The translations under genes were made by a program, and so were the position numbers. This document shows, in pieces, positions 6,058 to 8,432 of a DNA stretch of 8,432 bases; position 1 is the first letter of the stretch; each line of letters begins with the position of its first letter. The notes below the pieces were generated by a model. It did not search any database. It was not told the DNA's origin and saw only the letters and a program-made list of their open reading frames with translations. The DNA is from Actinomycetota bacterium (GTDB taxonomy: Bacteria; Actinomycetota; Thermoleophilia; Gaiellales; Gaiellaceae), in NCBI GenBank assembly GCA_005883235.1, contig VAYE01000110.1:1-8432 (forward strand), in the 5' to 3' direction.

Positions 6058-6897
6058 GGTCTGTCCCGGGTACTCGTAGAAGCCGTGGCCGCTCTTGCGG
6101 CCGAGGCGGCCGGCCTGGACGTACTGCAGCAGCAGCGGGCAGGGCGCGTACTTCTCGCGCCCCAGGCCCTCGTGCAGCACCTCCATGATCGCCACGCAGG
6201 TGTCGAGCCCGATCAGGTCGGCCAGCGCCAACGGCCCCATGGGATGGGCGAAGCCGAGCTTGGCGATCGTGTCGATCGCCTCCGGCTCGGCGACTCCCTC
6301 CATGAGCGCGTAGGCGGCCTCGTTGATGAAGGGCATCAGGATCCGGTTCGAGACGAAGCCGGGGAAGTCGCGCGCCTCTGCGGGTTCCTTGCCGAGGTCG
6401 CGGGCGAGCTCGACGATCGCCGCAGCCGTCCCGTCGGAGGTCTGGAGCCCGCGGATCACCTCGACGAGCTTCAAGACCGGGACCGGGTTGAAGAAGTGCA
6501 TCCCGACGACCCGTTCCGGTCGCCCCGTCACGGCCGCCAGCGACGTGATCGGAATCGACGAGGTGTTCGAGGCCAGGATCGCGTCCGGCGGCAACACCTC
6601 GTCGGCGCGGCGGAAGACGTCTTCCTTCACCGCGGCGTCTTCGATCACCGCCTCGATCATCAGGTCGGCGGCGACGATCCCGTCGGCCGGCTCGACGCGC
6701 GCGAGCACCTCGTCCGGGTCCGGGCCGCCCTTCTCGGCCAGCTTGACAAGGCTGCGCCGCATCGTCTCGAGCCCGCGCTCGACTGCTCCCGCCGCGGCGT
6801 CGTGCAGCAGCACCGTTCGGCCCGAGGCGGCGACGACCTGCGCGATCCCGCCGCCCATCTGGCCGGCGCCCACGACGAGGACGCGCTCGAACTTCAC
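6055..6897 (-). CDS. hbd: 3-hydroxybutyryl-CoA (3-hydroxyacyl-CoA) dehydrogenase
   Basis: This NAD(P)-dependent cytosolic enzyme interconverts 3-hydroxyacyl-CoA and 3-ketoacyl-CoA, the third step of beta-oxidation or the reverse step of butyrate/polyhydroxybutyrate routes. At 280 residues it has the stand-alone length (Hbd/FadB2/PaaH type), not a fusion with crotonase. The Rossmann motif [13 protein letters not shown] lies at 8-20. Catalytic residues occur at the family's spacing: Ser113 in SNTSS, His134 in GMHFFNP, Glu146 in KLVEVI and Asn184 in FVSNRIL. The C-terminal helical domain has [16 protein letters not shown] (218-233). Hbd, PaaH and FadB2 cannot be told apart by eye. The GTG start at 6897 has no ribosome binding site, but a TAGCCT box sits six bases before it, so a leaderless transcript is plausible. 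The gene is divergent from the 94-residue protein at 6947. Confidence 0.95.
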   Translation of the reverse strand: MKFERVLVVGAGQMGGGIAQVVAASGRTVLLHDAAAGAVERGLETMRRSLVKLAEKGGPDPDEVLARVEPADGIVAADLMIEAVIEDAAVKEDVFRRADEVLPPDAILASNTSSIPITSLAAVTGRPERVVGMHFFNPVPVLKLVEVIRGLQTSDGTAAAIVELARDLGKEPAEARDFPGFVSNRILMPFINEAAYALMEGVAEPEAIDTIAKLGFAHPMGPLALADLIGLDTCVAIMEVLHEGLGREKYAPCPLLLQYVQAGRLGRKSGHGFYEYPGQT

Positions 6898-6921
6898 GCG
6901 CGGAGGCTAACCGCGTAGGCT
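6893..6921 (+). promoter_or_regulatory. Possible promoter of the small alpha/beta-barrel-like gene
   Basis: TTCACG (6893-6898), a 17-base spacer and TAGGCT (6916-6921) form a plausible weak promoter pointing right. The transcript would start near 6928 and carry a short leader with the ribosome binding site at 6937-6942. The -35 would overlap the start codon of the divergent dehydrogenase gene. Confidence 0.35.
6904..6909 (-). promoter_or_regulatory. Possible -10 element of the hydroxyacyl-CoA dehydrogenase gene
   Basis: TAGCCT on the minus strand fits TANNNT and ends six bases before the GTG at 6897, the spacing expected for a leaderless mRNA. A weak TCGACT (6933-6928) lies 18 bases upstream as a possible -35. 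No ribosome binding site precedes the GTG. Evidence is by motif and spacing only. Confidence 0.35.
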
Positions 6922-6936
6922 GGCGCGAGTCGAAAC

Positions 6937-6942
6937 GGAGGT
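6937..6942 (+). promoter_or_regulatory. Ribosome binding site (GGAGGT)
   Basis: GGAGGT lies four bases before the ATG at 6947 and fixes that start. The divergent dehydrogenase start 50 bases away has no such site. Confidence 0.7.
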
Positions 6943-6946
6943 AGAG

Positions 6947-7231
6947 ATGGCATACGCACGAGTCGTGACGTTCGACGGAGTCGACAGCGACAGGATGGCC
7001 AAGCTCGCGCAGCAGGTGAACGAGGACGAGCGGCCCGACGACATTCCCGCGACCGAGATCGTCATCCTGCACGACGCCGACGCGGAGAAGGCGCTCGCGA
7101 TCCTCTTCTTCGACAGCGAAGACGACTACCGCCGGGGCGACGCGACGCTGAATGCGATGGACTCGGGCGAGACGCCGGGTCAGCGAAGCTCGGTGACGAA
7201 GTACGACGTCGCCGTCAAGCGAAGCGGCTAG
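6947..7231 (+). CDS. 94-residue protein of unknown function, possible dimeric alpha/beta barrel (ABM-like) fold
   Basis: The ATG has a good ribosome binding site and codon use matches real genes. The order of likely elements is strand AYARVVTFDG (2-11), helix SDRMAKLAQQVNED (14-27), strand EIVILHDADA (37-46), strand ALAILFFDSED (49-59), helix YRRGDATLNAM (61-71) and strand VTKYDVAVKRS (83-93). That order is typical of ferredoxin-like dimeric barrels such as antibiotic-biosynthesis monooxygenase relatives. No catalytic signature can be assigned, so no reaction is claimed. It is cytosolic, with no signal or membrane segment. Its TAG stop overlaps the stop of the convergent secreted-protein gene in the tetranucleotide CTAG, and it diverges from the hydroxyacyl-CoA dehydrogenase gene. 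It appears to be a single-gene transcript. Confidence 0.8.
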   Translation: MAYARVVTFDGVDSDRMAKLAQQVNEDERPDDIPATEIVILHDADAEKALAILFFDSEDDYRRGDATLNAMDSGETPGQRSSVTKYDVAVKRSG

Positions 7232-8199
7232 GCCCCGCTCGGAAGCGCGCGCGCGACTCGCCGCCGGCCGCCTCGCGCCAGCAGGCCGCCGGCGACGAGC
7301 GCTGCGCCCCCGCCCGCGCACAGGGCCACGATCCACCAGGGGAAGCTCGAGCCCGCGCTCCGCGCTGCCGGATGCGAGATCTTCCACGTGCCTGCCGCGA
7401 TCGTGAGGTACTGCCGGCCGCTTCGCCACCGGAGACTGAGCGTGCGGCCACTGTCCACTGCCGACATGCGCAGCTTCCAGAGCGCGCCCTGGTCGGCGGT
7501 GTAGGGAATCCCGATGCAGTGGGCGACACCGCGCACCGTGTCGAGTGCGTGCACGAACGGGTAGCCGCCGGGACGGCTGTAGAGGGTGTAGGCCCAGCGG
7601 CCGTCGGCGCTCGTGGCCCGGGTCAACGGCATCCCTTCCATGACCCAGCCCGTCTGCGTCTTGTCGGCGATCCGGCCGGGCAGGAGCCGACCGAGGGTGA
7701 GGTCATATGCGCGGACGACGTAGCGGTTGATGTTCTGGGCGGACGTGTGCTGGATGAGGTAGAGCTTCGAGCCGCTGGGTGAGAGCGCGTCGAAGGCGAA
7801 GTCGCCCTGGAGGTCCACCCGCGCCCGCTGACGGAGGTTCTTGGTGCTCAGCACCTCGAAGGAACTGTGCTTCTTCAGCGGGTAGCCGCCGGCCGTCGAG
7901 GTCAGCACGAGGGTGGCGCCGTCGCGGCTGATCCCGCCCGTGGTGCCGTCGAAGGCGACGGAGGGGATCCCCCAGCTGCCCGGATAGGTCGTGTACCGGA
8001 GGACGCGGCCGTCGCTCCTGCGAATGACGATCGCCGTCGTGTCTCGGCCGGTGCCGACGGTCACGTAGCGGACGCCGCCGCCCGGGGCGGCCACACCATC
8101 CCAGCCCTGCACCCCCGGCGGAGTCGAACCTCCGTCGGCGAGCGCGACCGGAGCGGCGACGAGCGCGGCGATGGAGCAGAGAAACAGGCGGCGGAGCAT
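7228..8199 (-). CDS. Secreted, membrane-anchored protein with propeller-like repeats, unknown function
   Basis: The start at 8199 is chosen because AAGGAGG lies five bases upstream and the product then begins with a normal signal peptide: MLRR, a hydrophobic core and an ALA-DGG cleavage site near residue 21. An in-frame start at 8247 would add 16 residues in front and spoil it. The 323-residue product has a large outer domain with recurring strand pairs such as VRYVTVGTGR, GRVLRYTTYPG, GATLVLTSTAGG, GSKLYLIQH and RWAYTLYSRPGG, resembling a YncE/WD40-like beta-propeller. Near the end is one membrane span (about 286-307, starting FPWWIVAL) followed by an Arg-rich tail, giving an outside-domain, inside-tail topology. 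There is no LPXTG sorting motif. The ligand is unknown. The stop overlaps the convergent small gene by four bases. Confidence 0.82.
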   Translation of the reverse strand: MLRRLFLCSIAALVAAPVALADGGSTPPGVQGWDGVAAPGGGVRYVTVGTGRDTTAIVIRRSDGRVLRYTTYPGSWGIPSVAFDGTTGGISRDGATLVLTSTAGGYPLKKHSSFEVLSTKNLRQRARVDLQGDFAFDALSPSGSKLYLIQHTSAQNINRYVVRAYDLTLGRLLPGRIADKTQTGWVMEGMPLTRATSADGRWAYTLYSRPGGYPFVHALDTVRGVAHCIGIPYTADQGALWKLRMSAVDSGRTLSLRWRSGRQYLTIAAGTWKISHPAARSAGSSFPWWIVALCAGGGAALVAGGLLARGGRRRVARALPSGA

Positions 8200-8204
8200 G
8201 GCGT

Positions 8205-8211
8205 CCTCCTT
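8205..8211 (-). promoter_or_regulatory. Strong ribosome binding site (AAGGAGG) for the secreted protein
   Basis: AAGGAGG on the minus strand, five bases before the ATG at 8199, selects this start over the in-frame upstream start at 8247. Confidence 0.75.
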
Positions 8212-8263
8212 CGGGCTGGCTGACGGTCCTACGCCTGCCGAGCCCAAAAGGGTCCCGCCGCCG

Positions 8264-8432
8264 CTAGACCTCCAGCAGAATCGCGTCGCCCTGGCCGCCG
8301 CCAGAACAGATCGCCGCGAGCCCGAGCCCGCCGCCGTTTCGCCGCAGCTCGTGGACCATCGTGCCGAGGATGCGGGCTCCCGACGCGCCGATCGGGTGAC
8401 CGAGCGCGACGGCGCCGCCGTTCACGTTCACC
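8264..8432 (-). CDS. Acetyl-CoA acetyltransferase (thiolase), C-terminal 55 residues; gene continues past the window edge
   Basis: Reading leftward from the window edge, 55 codons end at a TAG (8266-8264). The fragment carries the two C-terminal thiolase signatures: [19 protein letters not shown], with the active-site histidine in GHP, and CSGGGQGDA, with the second active-site cysteine. In this family the protein condenses or cleaves acetoacetyl-CoA or 3-ketoacyl-CoA, the last step of beta-oxidation. The nucleophilic cysteine and N-terminal half lie outside the window, so biosynthetic and degradative types cannot be separated. It is on the same strand as the hydroxyacyl-CoA and acyl-CoA dehydrogenase genes. 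A 64-base gap separates it from the secreted-protein gene downstream, with no convincing terminator in it. Confidence 0.95.
   Translation of the reverse strand, partial: VNVNGGAVALGHPIGASGARILGTMVHELRRNGGGLGLAAICSGGGQGDAILLEV

Noticed and set aside
5040..6918. Two long plus-strand frames (5040-6188 and 5692-6918) opposite the HD-GYP and dehydrogenase genes
   Set aside because: Both are antisense shadows of genes with complete catalytic motifs; they contain no domain signatures of their own.
6044..7429. Minus-strand frame (461 codons) over the hydroxyacyl-CoA dehydrogenase and the 94-residue gene
   Set aside because: Overlaps the true dehydrogenase frame on the same strand and is Arg/Ala-rich shadow translation.
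8119..8134. CGGAG-TCGAAC-CTCCG inverted repeat that resembles a tRNA T-arm (possible attachment site)
   Set aside because: The loop is six bases rather than seven, no acceptor, anticodon or D arm surrounds it, and it lies inside the coding sequence just after the signal peptide.
8200..8247. Start at 8247 for the secreted protein
   Set aside because: It would put 16 residues before the signal peptide; the ATG at 8199 has an AAGGAGG at ideal distance.
8244..8253. CCCAAAAGGG after the thiolase stop as a terminator
   Set aside because: The stem is only three base pairs with no T-run; it is too weak to call.

Overview
The window is very GC-rich, with nearly every third codon position G or C. It has frequent GTG/TTG starts, a TANNNT-type promoter pair without ribosome binding sites, and secreted Ig/PASTA proteins. 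Together these suggest a deep-branching actinobacterium of the Thermoleophilia type (Gaiellales/Solirubrobacterales). That placement is an inference from style and protein content; no rRNA or other marker is present. No mobile element, CRISPR array, tRNA or rRNA was found. No gene-free stretch exceeds 300 bases; the longest (2692-2842, 151 bases) holds one strong hairpin.

Layout. 1-2691 (+) is the 3' part of a large exported protein. It has three Ig-like repeats, further beta domains, a PASTA domain and a C-terminal segment that resembles a degenerate response-regulator receiver. It converges on a minus-strand pair: an acyl-CoA dehydrogenase (4595 to 3432) followed one base later by a PduO-type cobalamin adenosyltransferase (3430 to 2843). 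Only 26 bases separate the dehydrogenase from a divergent lipoprotein gene (4622, +). Both starts lack a ribosome binding site and share a mirror-image -10 element. The lipoprotein gene runs into the 3' end of a minus-strand REC-HD-GYP response regulator. Around 4982 both genes lose their expected ends at the same point, as if a deletion or an assembly join had removed both tails. The HD-GYP gene has a TTG start, a strong ribosome binding site and a sigma-28/WhiG-like promoter. Upstream are a 3-hydroxybutyryl-CoA dehydrogenase (6897 to 6055, -), a divergent 94-residue alpha/beta-barrel-like protein (6947-7231, +), a secreted membrane-anchored propeller-like protein (8199 to 7228, -) whose stop overlaps its convergent neighbour's stop in CTAG, and the C-terminus of a thiolase (8264-8432, -, cut by the window edge).

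How the genes work together. Acyl-CoA dehydrogenase, 3-hydroxyacyl-CoA dehydrogenase and thiolase are three of the four steps of short-chain beta-oxidation. All lie on the minus strand but are separated by unrelated genes. The adenosyltransferase supplies coenzyme B12 and fits the same metabolism if methylmalonyl-CoA mutase handles propionyl-CoA; no mutase, crotonase or electron-transfer flavoprotein is in view. The HD-GYP regulator, lipoprotein and two exported beta-rich proteins form a separate signalling/surface theme. I see no clear defence or novel enzymatic system. The most unusual items are the double-truncation junction, the symmetric divergent promoter, the sigma-28-like promoter and the receiver-like tail on an exported protein.
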